DNA from: JL08 sp039969355
GTDB taxonomy: Bacteria; Pseudomonadota; Alphaproteobacteria; Rhodobacterales; Rhodobacteraceae
Assembly: GCA_039969355.1 (NCBI GenBank)
Contig: JBDVOA010000018.1
Coordinates: forward strand, 1-64,000
Direction: 5' to 3'
DNA: 64,000 bases
This document shows, piece by piece, positions 16,072 to 25,460 of the stretch. The stretch's first letter is position 1; the number at the start of each line of letters is the position of its first letter. The notes below the pieces were generated by a model. That model was not told the DNA's origin. It did no database searches and worked only from the letters and a program-made list of their open reading frames with translations. A program made the translations under genes and the position numbers.

Positions 16072-17322
16072 TCAATGCAGATTGGGCTGTGCGCCCATGC
16101 CTTTTTCGTCAATCATGTAACCTCGACGAAACCGGTCAAACCGATAGGCGCTTGCTGTCTTGTGAGGTTCATCCGTTGCAAGCAGATGCGCAAAGCAAAG
16201 GCCGGACGCCGGTGTCGCCTTGAACCCGCCGTAGCACCACCCTCCGTTGAAATAGAGCCCGTCAATGTGCGTCCGGTCAATGATGGGTGAACCATCCATG
16301 CTCATGTCCATAATGCCGCCCCACATCCGCAGCAGGCGCGCGCGCCCCAATGCCGGGATTAGGGCCATCCCGCTTTCGCAGACATCTTCTACCGTTGGCA
16401 GATTTCCGCGCTGGGCGTAAGAGTTATACCCGTCGATATCGCCGCCAAAAACCAGACCACCTTTGTCCGATTGGCTGCAGTAAAAATGCCCGGCACCAAA
16501 GGTGATGACGCCCGGTAAAACGGGCTTCAATCCTTCCGAAACAAAGGCCTGAAGGACGTGGCTTTCGATGGGAAGACGCATGTTGGCCTTGGCCATCAGG
16601 CGCCCCGAAGACCCTGCGACGGCACAGCCTACTTTGCCCGCGCCGATGAATCCAAGCGAGGTTTCAACACCTTTGCAAACGCCGTCTTCGATCCGGAAAC
16701 CAGTGACTTCGCAATTCTGGATGATGTCGACGCCCCGGCTATCTGCGGCGCGTGCATATCCCCACGCCACCGCATCATGACGCACGGTCCCGCCTCGATG
16801 CTGCGCAAGTCCACCCTTGATCGGGAAACGCGCGTTGTTGAAATTGAGGAAGGGGTAGCGCTCACGGATCTGTTCGACACTCAAAAGCTCTGCATCGGCT
16901 CCGTTCAAAAGCATGGCATTTCCGCGCCGCACAAAGGCATCACGTTGGGGGTCGCTGTGGATCAGATTCAAGATTCCGCGCTGGCTGACCATGGCGTTAT
17001 AGTTGAGTTCCTGCTCAAGTCCTTCCCAAAGCTTTAGCGAAAGTTCATAAAACGGTTCGTTTCCATCAAGCAGGTAATTTGATCGGATAATCGTCGTGTT
17101 GCGTCCGACATTGCCACCGCCAATCCAGCCCTTCTCAAGAACGGCGATGTTTTTGCAGCCATAGTGCTTTGCCAGATAGAATGCTGCCGCCAATCCATGG
17201 CCGCCGCCGCCGATAATGACGATATCGTACTGCTTCTTCGGCTCTGGATCACGCCATGCTGGCGTCCAACCTTTGTGGCCTGTCAAAGCTTCCTTGATGA
17301 CGCGAAGGCCCGAATATCGCAT
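16072..17322 (-). CDS. mgdA: N-methylglutamate dehydrogenase subunit A (sarcosine oxidase beta-like)
   Basis: 416 residues of the D-amino-acid-oxidase-like FAD family. The dinucleotide motif is DIVIIGGGGHGLAAAFYLA (33-51). LAQHRGGTVRHDAVAWG (172-188) contains His175 and His182; a histidine in this region carries covalent FMN in heterotetrameric sarcosine oxidases. WGGIMDMSMDGSPIIDRT and NGGWCYGGFKATPASG near the C-terminus are family features. The start at 17322 has AAGGGG upstream and is preferred over 17337. It is the first gene of the operon; a perfect 8-bp inverted repeat lies 34 bases upstream. The name is given because gmaS and mgsABC are close by; soxB is the alternative. Confidence 0.85.
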   Translation of the reverse strand: MRYSGLRVIKEALTGHKGWTPAWRDPEPKKQYDIVIIGGGGHGLAAAFYLAKHYGCKNIAVLEKGWIGGGNVGRNTTIIRSNYLLDGNEPFYELSLKLWEGLEQELNYNAMVSQRGILNLIHSDPQRDAFVRRGNAMLLNGADAELLSVEQIRERYPFLNFNNARFPIKGGLAQHRGGTVRHDAVAWGYARAADSRGVDIIQNCEVTGFRIEDGVCKGVETSLGFIGAGKVGCAVAGSSGRLMAKANMRLPIESHVLQAFVSEGLKPVLPGVITFGAGHFYCSQSDKGGLVFGGDIDGYNSYAQRGNLPTVEDVCESGMALIPALGRARLLRMWGGIMDMSMDGSPIIDRTHIDGLYFNGGWCYGGFKATPASGLCFAHLLATDEPHKTASAYRFDRFRRGYMIDEKGMGAQPNLH

Positions 17323-17355
17323 AATTGACCCCTTCAATTCACGACAACGGTAGCC

Positions 17356-17388
17356 CCGATCTGCCTACAATTAAAAGCCTCAGATCGG
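17356..17388. promoter_or_regulatory. Inverted repeat upstream of mgdA
   Basis: CCGATCTG (17356-17363) and CAGATCGG (17381-17388) are perfect 8-bp arms separated by 17 bases, 34 bases upstream of the mgdA start. No T-run follows, so an operator is more likely than a terminator. Candidates for binding are the two regulators at 10518-12256. Confidence 0.45.
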
Positions 17389-17479
17389 ACGTTGAACTCA
17401 CCATTCCCGACATTGCGATGTGCAAATGGCCAAAGATCTGTGCAACTAACTGATTTCGCAAGCGTAGATTGTCGTTAGA

Positions 17480-20167
17480 TCATCGCAATTGCAGGATGTC
17501 CGGAACGCAGATTTTTCGCCGTTTCGGCATAGTTGACGCACCATCTGATCGGCGCATTCGACGGGGCCCATCCTTGACCTTGATTTTGGGTTTCGCAAGC
17601 GGCCCTTTAGCCGTAAACGGCCAGGGGCTGCGAGACAGTGGCTTTCCGATCCGGCGAGGTTGACCTGAAATGTCTAGTGTCTTGTGCTTCAAATCTACAT
17701 CACCTGAGACGACGATTTGCACCTGATCCGTTTCTACTACGGTGTTTTTGCTATCAATTCGCCCGTTGGAAATCGCAAGGGGCGCTCTGACGCAAATAAC
17801 TGGCGCCACGTGTCCATGATCTTTTGAGAATAGCCATGGGAGGACGCCTAGCCCGGCGATATCAAGCAGCTGACTGTCGATACTACCATTCCTCATTGAT
17901 ATTGTTGCGTCGCCGGACATGGTCGCGAGAAAGTCGCGCCCTGAAGTGCGGTGCCCTGAAATATCAAAGTTAGCACCAAGGTTGCCACGCGCGCCTTTCT
18001 TGAAGCGCAACTCGTGCAGGATCTCTTCAAGACCCCATCCACCAGTTGATCCGGAGAACCGAACATTATTCGGATCTTTTTCGAGATCCATCGAGGCGGT
18101 AACGTCGAAATGGATCGTGTCATATTCGAATTCTGCCGGGCCAAGTTGCATTTTCTTGTCCTTCATTTCGAGTTTGGTTTTCAGGCTGGTTGACCCTTTG
18201 ACGCCTTTGATTTCTTTCAGATTTATGTCGATGTCCAAGTCAGCATCAGATAACAATATCGACTGCCCCATAGGCCGCAGTGTCACATTGCGAATGGGGC
18301 CGTCGTTCTGGGTGCCGTCCGTTTCACCTTCATCGTCAGATGCGTCTTTTTGAGCGCCCTTGTCACTGTCGGTCTGTTTTTTAGTATCGCTCAATTTGTC
18401 CAATTCGGTCACAGCCGAAATAATCTTGCGCAAGGTTTCGATCTGAATGAGATTGCTTTCGATGTTACCTTTCATTGAAGGGCGCACCGTTCCAAAATCG
18501 AGTTCGCTGTTGATGGCAAGTTGCGACTCATCCACCGAAACGGTGGCCGATGATTTCCATTCTGTGCCCTCGCTGCTGAGTTCGGCGCTCAGTTTTACCG
18601 GACCGGTTTTAACAGGACGAAGATTTAGCGCCGTCAAGATAGCTTCCCCCGATGAAATATCAGCGGAAATATCCAGCGCGACGTCGCTGAGATTAAGTGC
18701 GTTTCCGACAGAGCCACCAACATCAAGGTGCCACAGATCTGTGTCCTGCGATGTCGCCTTTAGGTCGGACAGCGCAAGTCCCTCTGCAGAACCGACAAGC
18801 CTGAAACCACCTTCCACCAACCCCAATACGTCGGACGTCTGGAAAAGTTCTGGTGCCAGCAAACCAGCCGTTGGAAAGGAGAGTTTCGTTTCAAAACTTA
18901 CTTCCTCGAGTTGCAACGCATTCTTAATCTGACCGGTTACGTCCAGAAACGGCGCACCTTGCGGACCAATCAGCAATCGCACCCCGCCGAGCCACAACTT
19001 GCCGTCAGAAGTGCGCAAAATCCGGGAAACCGAGATGGGCGGCGGACCTTCTCCGCGGGTATCCAGCACAAATCCGTTTGTAGAGATCACCATATGGCGC
19101 TGTGGCACACCTCCCGGTTGGGCTGCCAGACTCATTTCGACGCGGGTCAACTTCAGGTCTCTGCGTGAACGAGTTGGTGGAGGCATGTTTTGTTCGGTAT
19201 AGAGATCAATTGTCGTGTCCACGCTGACGTCACTTGGATCGCCCAAAACGCCAAGATTCCCGGTCAATGCGAGACTCTGTCCTGTTCCAAGCGCCACGTT
19301 TATTTTCAGATCGTTGAGTTGTCGCGTATCATCATCGATTTTGAGCACCGCACTTATACTGCCTGTTCCGGATAACACACGGTTCAGTTTGAGCACGTCA
19401 AGCAACTGCCCCAATTCCGCGATATCAGCGGTCAATGCGATTGATTGTCCAACAGGGTCGCTGCCAGTTTCGGCAATTTGCTGAAAGCTTAGCTTCATGT
19501 CGTCAAAGGTGGCGGTTGCATTGAATGGCTGTTCGGCTGGAAAACTGCCAGTCAGAACCACATTTTCGCCGTTGAGCGTCCCTTGACCCTCTAGCGACAT
19601 CGGGGTGGTGTCGTTGGCCTGTTCCAACGTCAATGACGCGAAGGAAAGATCCATATCCAGACCGTTGCGCGCATCCTGATAGATCAAACGGGACTCTGAA
19701 AATTGCAATGTATGCCGGGACAAGAACGTGATTGGGGATCGCGACTTGGCCCGCTTGCGCTTGGCCTTGCCTGACTTGGCCCAAGAGGTCACGCCATCCT
19801 GATCGACGCTGAAGTTAATTTCTGCTCCTCGCGCTGTCAGGTTTTTCGGATCAGGCGCGCCGCGCCACAAGGTCACCAAAGCAACATCAAAGGCCAGATC
19901 AGCGATCTTTGCCAGCGTCACGTTCGGCATGGAAGTACTTGGCAATACCAGCCCGTCAGTGGTGACGTGTAAGACCGGACCAAGTTCAACACTTACGCCG
20001 CCGTCTATTCGTACGGTATGCCCGATTTTCGTTGACAGATACTGTGCTGTCAATTTGCCGCGTAGCCCGGCTAGCATCTCGGAAGACAGAATGAGCCATG
20101 ACGTGAAAAATATCAGCGCGACGAGGCAAACGAATCCAATGGCCAGTCGTTTTACCCAACGCATCAT
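17480..20167 (-). CDS. AsmA-family protein (first of two paralogues)
   Basis: 895 residues. One N-terminal membrane helix at about 6-27, then a long beta-rich body in the style of AsmA/TamB-like proteins, which bridge the inner membrane and periplasm and are linked to phospholipid transport or outer-membrane assembly. A Lys/Asp-rich low-complexity stretch occurs near residue 605-635 (DTKKQTDSDKG). The C-terminus contains SMRNGSIDSQLLDIAGLGVLPWLF and a Cys-containing end, RRKICVPDILQLR, shared with the paralogue at 21272-23938. AGGGAGG lies upstream; the second of two adjacent ATGs (20164) is better spaced. About 160 bases separate it from mgdA, which it faces in the same direction upstream. 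Confidence 0.85.
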   Translation of the reverse strand: MMRWVKRLAIGFVCLVALIFFTSWLILSSEMLAGLRGKLTAQYLSTKIGHTVRIDGGVSVELGPVLHVTTDGLVLPSTSMPNVTLAKIADLAFDVALVTLWRGAPDPKNLTARGAEINFSVDQDGVTSWAKSGKAKRKRAKSRSPITFLSRHTLQFSESRLIYQDARNGLDMDLSFASLTLEQANDTTPMSLEGQGTLNGENVVLTGSFPAEQPFNATATFDDMKLSFQQIAETGSDPVGQSIALTADIAELGQLLDVLKLNRVLSGTGSISAVLKIDDDTRQLNDLKINVALGTGQSLALTGNLGVLGDPSDVSVDTTIDLYTEQNMPPPTRSRRDLKLTRVEMSLAAQPGGVPQRHMVISTNGFVLDTRGEGPPPISVSRILRTSDGKLWLGGVRLLIGPQGAPFLDVTGQIKNALQLEEVSFETKLSFPTAGLLAPELFQTSDVLGLVEGGFRLVGSAEGLALSDLKATSQDTDLWHLDVGGSVGNALNLSDVALDISADISSGEAILTALNLRPVKTGPVKLSAELSSEGTEWKSSATVSVDESQLAINSELDFGTVRPSMKGNIESNLIQIETLRKIISAVTELDKLSDTKKQTDSDKGAQKDASDDEGETDGTQNDGPIRNVTLRPMGQSILLSDADLDIDINLKEIKGVKGSTSLKTKLEMKDKKMQLGPAEFEYDTIHFDVTASMDLEKDPNNVRFSGSTGGWGLEEILHELRFKKGARGNLGANFDISGHRTSGRDFLATMSGDATISMRNGSIDSQLLDIAGLGVLPWLFSKDHGHVAPVICVRAPLAISNGRIDSKNTVVETDQVQIVVSGDVDLKHKTLDISGQPRRIGKPLSRSPWPFTAKGPLAKPKIKVKDGPRRMRRSDGASTMPKRRKICVPDILQLR

Positions 20168-20358
20168 CTGCCTCCCTAGGCATACCCTATTGCCGAATAA
20201 TCATACCCGGCACTGTGCTTCGTTTCCATCACCTTATGTCATAGCTTGACCGTGGAAGTGCCCAAAGACAACATGGGTCTTACAGCTATGCTGCCGGATA
20301 TGTTGATTAAATCACGCATCTAGAGATGCGCGGCGAGATCGCCAAAAAAGGGAAATAG

Positions 20359-21246
20359 GTGGAACATCTTTTTCTGAACGTCTTCAAAGTCGTGTTGCCA
20401 GTTTTGATATGTGCCGGTGTTGGGTATTGGCTGGCTCTTATCAAGGCACCGTTCGACAATAAGGTTGTAGGTGGGATCGTTTCTCGTGTCGGGTATCCGA
20501 CTCTGATTATCTCTCATCTCACTACCACTAAAATTGATGTATCTGTATTCCTTAACATGATGGCCGCCAGCGCGTTGGCAATCGCCAGTTTTGGCGTATT
20601 TGGCTTTGTTGCCCTTACTGCGATGCGGATGCCGATACGCGCGTTCCTGACGCCGTTGATGCATGGCAATGTCGGCAACATCGGTTTGCCAATTACTTTG
20701 CTAGCATTTGGAAATGCCGGAATGGCGTATACGATGGGATTTGTTGTCGTCGTTCTAGTGAGCATATTTACCGTAGGGATTTGGATACCCGCACGAGAGT
20801 TTTCGCTCAAGAAACTCATCACATCCCCATTCATCTATGCAGTGATCATTGCGCTGATCCTTATCGCAACCGGGTTGAAACTACCGACCCCGATTGCACA
20901 ATCCTTCGATATACTTGGAGGTCTTTCGATACCTCTGATGCTCCTGACGCTGGGTCACACCCTCGCCACGCTTAAGGTAGGAACACTTTGGCGCGCGGGA
21001 GCTCTGACAGTTCTACATTTGGTACTGGCGATGATCATAGGTGGAGTCATGGTCTGGCTTTTTGGATTCACTGGCGTCGAGCGCGGCACGTTTATCCTGT
21101 GCTGCCTGATGCCATCTTCCGTCGCGACCTATCTGTTCATTGACCAGCATGTGCCAGAGCATGCCCCGGATGTGGCTGGCTATATCCTGATCTCGACCCT
21201 GGCGACTGTCATTGTGCTGCCAGTTGCCTTAACCTATTGGATCTGA
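20359..21246 (+). CDS. AEC-family transporter (auxin efflux carrier-like permease)
   Basis: 295 residues with about ten hydrophobic helices, an N-terminal half ending near residue 140 and a similar C-terminal half, as expected for the AEC/bile-acid-type permeases. HGNVGNIGLPITLLAFG (about 96-112) and CLMPSSVATYLFIDQH (about 250-265) are the conserved crossover regions. Members export or import organic acids such as malonate or malate; the substrate here is not evident. It starts at GTG 20359. It lies between the two AsmA genes, divergent from the first (191 bases) and convergent with the second (25 bases). Confidence 0.88.
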   Translation: MEHLFLNVFKVVLPVLICAGVGYWLALIKAPFDNKVVGGIVSRVGYPTLIISHLTTTKIDVSVFLNMMAASALAIASFGVFGFVALTAMRMPIRAFLTPLMHGNVGNIGLPITLLAFGNAGMAYTMGFVVVVLVSIFTVGIWIPAREFSLKKLITSPFIYAVIIALILIATGLKLPTPIAQSFDILGGLSIPLMLLTLGHTLATLKVGTLWRAGALTVLHLVLAMIIGGVMVWLFGFTGVERGTFILCCLMPSSVATYLFIDQHVPEHAPDVAGYILISTLATVIVLPVALTYWI

Positions 21247-21271
21247 AAGTTGGCAGTAAAGGGTGAACAGA

Positions 21272-23938
21272 TCACCGCAATTGGTCGATATCAGGGAGGC
21301 AGGCCTTACGCCGATCCGGTAGTTTTTTTGCACCGTCGGCGCGTTTCTGAAATCGCCCACCGACGAGCAGTTTGATTTTGGGTTTTGTTAAGGTTCCAGT
21401 AACATCAAAGGGCCACGCACTACGCGACAGGGCTTTGTTCAGTTTTCGCGCCTCTGCGTGAACAGATATCGAGTTTTTCTTCCAATCCAGCGAGCCTCGG
21501 GCCACGAGTTGCACTTTGGTGGTCTCGGCAGCGAAAGAGTCAAACGTCACATCCCCCGCATCGATTTTTAGTGGCGCGGACAGGCACGTAATCTTGCTGT
21601 ACCCCTTGCGAAGCTCTTCTGAAAATAACCATGGGAAAACACCCAAGCCAGCCAATTCAATCAGGCTGGTTGCAATGCCGCCATTTGACATCAAAATCGT
21701 CGCGGAACCTTGCATGGAGTTCACGAATGCATTGATTGAGCGGCGTTGTCCTGTGAAAGTAAATTTGCCATGCAACTGTCCCTCGGCTGCATAGTGAAGT
21801 CCAATGGTCTTAAGGACATCATTCAGGTTCCAACCCCGTCCCCGACCGTTCACAGAAAGCAGTTTTGGGGATTTAATCATATCCATTTCTGCAGAACCGG
21901 CGAAGTGAGCACCGTCATAGGCGACTTCAACGGGCCCGAGTTTGGCAAGGCCGTTTGTCGCCGTTAGCTGACTGGACAAGCTGGTAACGGCCTTCGTGCC
22001 GACTATTTTTTTGATGTCGATTGCGATCTCAACATCCTGCTCCAATAGAAAGTCCTCTAACTCAAGAAACTGTGTGACATTCGCTTTGGGTTTGGATGTG
22101 TTCGCCTTGTCAGATCGTTTTTTCTGCCCAATTTTGGCGAGCTGAGATCCCACAGCTATGGCATATTCGACGTCCTTGATTGCGACACTCTCGCTCGCGA
22201 TCTTACCGGTGGTCTTTGCCCTCTCGCCGGCGATTGTTGTGTCAAGTTTTGTATCGATCTGCGACTGTCGGGCAGTTACTCCCAATGTGCTGGTGAAGTT
22301 TTCCGTTTTGCCCCGCGACGACATCCTGATCTTAAGCGGACCGGTTCCGACCTTTTTAAGGTTTAGTGCTTCCAGAAACCTCGCGCTCTTAACAACATTC
22401 AGACTGAGATCGAAGTCGAGGTGCTCAAATTCGGTGACGTTCCCTAGTTTGGCCTGTGTTGTCATCTCCCAAATATCGGTGTCGACCGAATGCGCGTCGA
22501 GGTAATTCAAATTCAAGAAACCCTCTAAATCGTTAATGGCGAACTTGCCATCGATTCCGCCGAGCGTTTCAATGCCTTTTCCACCCAATCCTTTGAGAGC
22601 CGCCGAGGCAGGCACCGAAAAGGTGCCGTCAAAATCGATGTCTTTCAATCGCAACAAATCCTTGATGTTGCCCTCAGCGGTTATGAAAGGCGCGTCCTGA
22701 GGGCCGGCCTGTAGCGATATATTCTCAAACATCAGATTGCCCTCGTCACCTCGAAAGACCTTGCCGATATTGACGGGGCCAAGTCGGCTGAAGTTTTCGT
22801 CAAACGCGTTCGTAGTCAGGATCAAATCCTGAAACTCAAGTGCACCTTCAGTACTGACGAGTTGAGTTGATAAGTCCGCAAGCCTCAAGTCCTTCAGATC
22901 ATTTGTCGGCGACGGAGGCTTTCCTTCCGGATAGAGCCGTCCAATAAAATCCAAGTCTATGCCGGTTGCAGTCAGCAGGTTATCGATTTTGCCGTTTGCC
23001 GTTATTTTCGAACCAGACGAAAGATCAATATCGGTTTTGATATTCGTAGCTTTCAACTGTCCTTTTTGGTGGTGCAGGTCAGCGGCGAGCTCTGCCTGTC
23101 CCTCAAAATCACGATCCAATCGCAACACTTCAAGAAAGTCGCCAATTTCCCCGGTATTCAGAGACAGCTTGCCGGTGAATCCCCCACCCTGTTGCTCATC
23201 AATGGGCATTCCGTCGAAATCGAGTTTTACGTCGCCAAATGTTGTTGCAGTTGTGAAGGCCTCGCCTTTTGGATAATTTCCCTTGATTGTGAAATCCTGT
23301 CCGTTCACGGACCCCTTGCTGGTGGCAGTGATACCACCAGCGTCGCCAATCTGTTCAAGTCTTGCGTCGTTCAAATCAAAGTCAAACTTAAACCCGGTCA
23401 CACGATTATCGACGATCCATCTGACAGATGTGAAAGACGCGGTCTTGTCGCTAAGGAATTCGAGAATGCCATCCCTATCCGTCGCCTGTAGTTCAGCGTC
23501 TTCTTTTGAACGCCCAAATGACGGTAATTCAAGTTCTTGCCCGTTTTCGGTTGCCCAGCTTTGCGTTCCATCCTCTTGCGTGCTCATTCTGACGTTCAAG
23601 CCGTCGACGACCAGATTATCTATATCAACCTTGCCTTTCATCAAGGCCAGCAGATTCAAATCCAGCTCAAATACATTCAATTCTGCCAGTATTAGCTCTG
23701 GGATCGTCTCGCTTGGTATCTGCACGGTGCCGGCGTGGATGTGGCTGGTCGCGCCCAAGGTGATGCGGACATCTTCCTTAATATATAGAGGCTGGCCGAT
23801 CTGCTCAGAAAGCAGATCTTCCAGAAACGGACGCCGCAGATCGGAAAATAAAGGCATCGCTAGGATAGCCCAGCCCCCTGCCAGGCACAGCACGCCCAAC
23901 AACAGCAATAGTTTTACTATTCTAAAGACTGACGTCAC
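21272..23938 (-). CDS. AsmA-family protein (second paralogue)
   Basis: 888 residues with one N-terminal membrane helix at about 8-28 and the same overall build as the protein at 17480-20167: a start resembling the AsmA N-terminal domain (FLEDLLSEQIGQPLYIKEDV), a long repetitive beta-rich core, an internal SNGGIATSLIELAGLGVFPWLF matching the paralogue's corresponding segment and a closing RRKACLPDIDQLR. Probably an inner-membrane-anchored periplasmic protein acting in envelope lipid transport or outer-membrane homeostasis. The two genes look like an old duplication with a transporter between them. It is 24 bases downstream of the MFS gene on the same strand and may be co-transcribed with it. 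Confidence 0.85.
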   Translation of the reverse strand: MTSVFRIVKLLLLLGVLCLAGGWAILAMPLFSDLRRPFLEDLLSEQIGQPLYIKEDVRITLGATSHIHAGTVQIPSETIPELILAELNVFELDLNLLALMKGKVDIDNLVVDGLNVRMSTQEDGTQSWATENGQELELPSFGRSKEDAELQATDRDGILEFLSDKTASFTSVRWIVDNRVTGFKFDFDLNDARLEQIGDAGGITATSKGSVNGQDFTIKGNYPKGEAFTTATTFGDVKLDFDGMPIDEQQGGGFTGKLSLNTGEIGDFLEVLRLDRDFEGQAELAADLHHQKGQLKATNIKTDIDLSSGSKITANGKIDNLLTATGIDLDFIGRLYPEGKPPSPTNDLKDLRLADLSTQLVSTEGALEFQDLILTTNAFDENFSRLGPVNIGKVFRGDEGNLMFENISLQAGPQDAPFITAEGNIKDLLRLKDIDFDGTFSVPASAALKGLGGKGIETLGGIDGKFAINDLEGFLNLNYLDAHSVDTDIWEMTTQAKLGNVTEFEHLDFDLSLNVVKSARFLEALNLKKVGTGPLKIRMSSRGKTENFTSTLGVTARQSQIDTKLDTTIAGERAKTTGKIASESVAIKDVEYAIAVGSQLAKIGQKKRSDKANTSKPKANVTQFLELEDFLLEQDVEIAIDIKKIVGTKAVTSLSSQLTATNGLAKLGPVEVAYDGAHFAGSAEMDMIKSPKLLSVNGRGRGWNLNDVLKTIGLHYAAEGQLHGKFTFTGQRRSINAFVNSMQGSATILMSNGGIATSLIELAGLGVFPWLFSEELRKGYSKITCLSAPLKIDAGDVTFDSFAAETTKVQLVARGSLDWKKNSISVHAEARKLNKALSRSAWPFDVTGTLTKPKIKLLVGGRFQKRADGAKKLPDRRKACLPDIDQLR

Positions 23939-23962
23939 TTTGCCACCCTCACCGAACCGGTA

Positions 23963-25234
23963 TCACTGACCTGCCTTACCACCTGTTTGAGATTTAGCAG
24001 TGAGTTTTTGAATGAGCGGGGAACCCCAAGTCAATGCCAGAACGATAAGGCCCAGTGCCGCTGCAATCGCGGAAATATAAAACGGAAGGCGGATTGAAAA
24101 GCTCATCAAACCGCCACCTGCCAGCGACATGATGCCGCCCGCAAGGCAGAAAATTGCAGTTGTAACGCCCATAATCCAGCCCTGATCAGCTTCCCCGACG
24201 CTGCCGGAAAACAATCCAAGAAGCGTTGGGTAAGATACCCCGAAGATAAAATAGAACAGAAAAATCGGAATGAAAGTCAGGATCGCAACGGGACTCAAGG
24301 CAAAAGCAATTGAACAAACCACCATAGTTATCAGGCTCGCGACCACCACCATTCGTTTGCCAAAACGTTCCTGGGCGGGATTCACAAGGAATGTGCTGCT
24401 TGTCGCCAGCGCGATCCCGATGACCAGCATGACGACGCTGCCGCCGATCACGCCATAGCCGAACGCGCTGGTCAGGTAATTATCAACAAAGATGTAGAAT
24501 GTGACGTTTGCAATCATGAAAAGGCTGTAGACGGGCAGCAATAGCAGCGCGACCGGAAACTCTTTGACCCGCCAAAGGCTTTCAAAGATTTCGGCAGGAC
24601 GAAAAACATATGGCACCCGTTCCGTTCTGATGTCCTTGAAACAGAACAAGACCAAAGCCATTGCAATCAGCACCAAAACAAGCGCGGCGTAAAACGGTAG
24701 AGTGAAACTGGCCCAACTTCCGATAATATCCGGGGCCGCCAATACCCCACCAATGATCGGCCCGCCGACCAGCCCAAAGCTGACCCCGGTAACAATGTAA
24801 CCCATATTGCGGTCTCTGTCGGCGTCGTCGGTACTGCCGTCAATCATTGCGGCTTGAGCGATTGGTTGATTTCCTGCCGTAAATCCGGTGATCGCGCGGC
24901 CGAGAACCAATAGCCAAATGCTGTTGAGCATGACGGATGCTATAGTGATGGCATAACCGGCTAGTGCTCCTGCAAGACAGATGAGCAGAGCGTTCTTGCG
25001 GCCAATCGAATCCGAGAGCTTTGACACATAGACAACACCAAAGAACCACGAAAGAAAGAATATCCCGACAACCAAACCAAAATTGAAATGGCGCATGCCC
25101 GAACTTGTTGACTCTGGCAGGAACCCTGAGGTGGGACTCATGATAAGCGAATTGATGATCGGAAACACCAGCCCTTGACCAATCAAGTCCACGAAAACAA
25201 CGAACATCAAGGTAATCCTGACCAGCGCTGTCAT
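23963..25234 (-). CDS. Major facilitator superfamily transporter (TCR/Tet-like)
   Basis: 423 residues, twelve predicted membrane helices, with the MFS loop motif SKLSDSIGRKNALLICLAG (about 70-88), the second helix-pair signature RAITGFTAGNQPIAQAAMID near 115-134 and the GVSFGLVGGPIIGG motif (about 147-160). This is the pattern of drug:H+ antiporters of the tetracycline-resistance-like group, though other substrates are common. The start at 25234 (MTALVRIT) is preferred over 25258, because AAAAGGAG lies seven bases before it, inside the first codons of the longer form. The next gene downstream is the second AsmA protein. Confidence 0.88.
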   Translation of the reverse strand: MTALVRITLMFVVFVDLIGQGLVFPIINSLIMSPTSGFLPESTSSGMRHFNFGLVVGIFFLSWFFGVVYVSKLSDSIGRKNALLICLAGALAGYAITIASVMLNSIWLLVLGRAITGFTAGNQPIAQAAMIDGSTDDADRDRNMGYIVTGVSFGLVGGPIIGGVLAAPDIIGSWASFTLPFYAALVLVLIAMALVLFCFKDIRTERVPYVFRPAEIFESLWRVKEFPVALLLLPVYSLFMIANVTFYIFVDNYLTSAFGYGVIGGSVVMLVIGIALATSSTFLVNPAQERFGKRMVVVASLITMVVCSIAFALSPVAILTFIPIFLFYFIFGVSYPTLLGLFSGSVGEADQGWIMGVTTAIFCLAGGIMSLAGGGLMSFSIRLPFYISAIAAALGLIVLALTWGSPLIQKLTAKSQTGGKAGQ

Positions 25235-25460
25235 CACGAAACTCCTTTTGGCGGACATTCCAGGTGCGGAATTCCATTGGCGCGATGTTGCAGGTTCAAT
25301 TCACACCAATCAAGAGTCTTGTAGGAGTGAGCCAAATCGGTTCTGTCCGGGCTTTTCTCGGCTGGGGGTGGTGATATAACCGTTGCATGCGTGGTATCGG
25401 AACATCTAACTTAGCAATCAAAGCCCGCTGTCCGGGCATTTCACTTGGGGAGAAGGCAAA

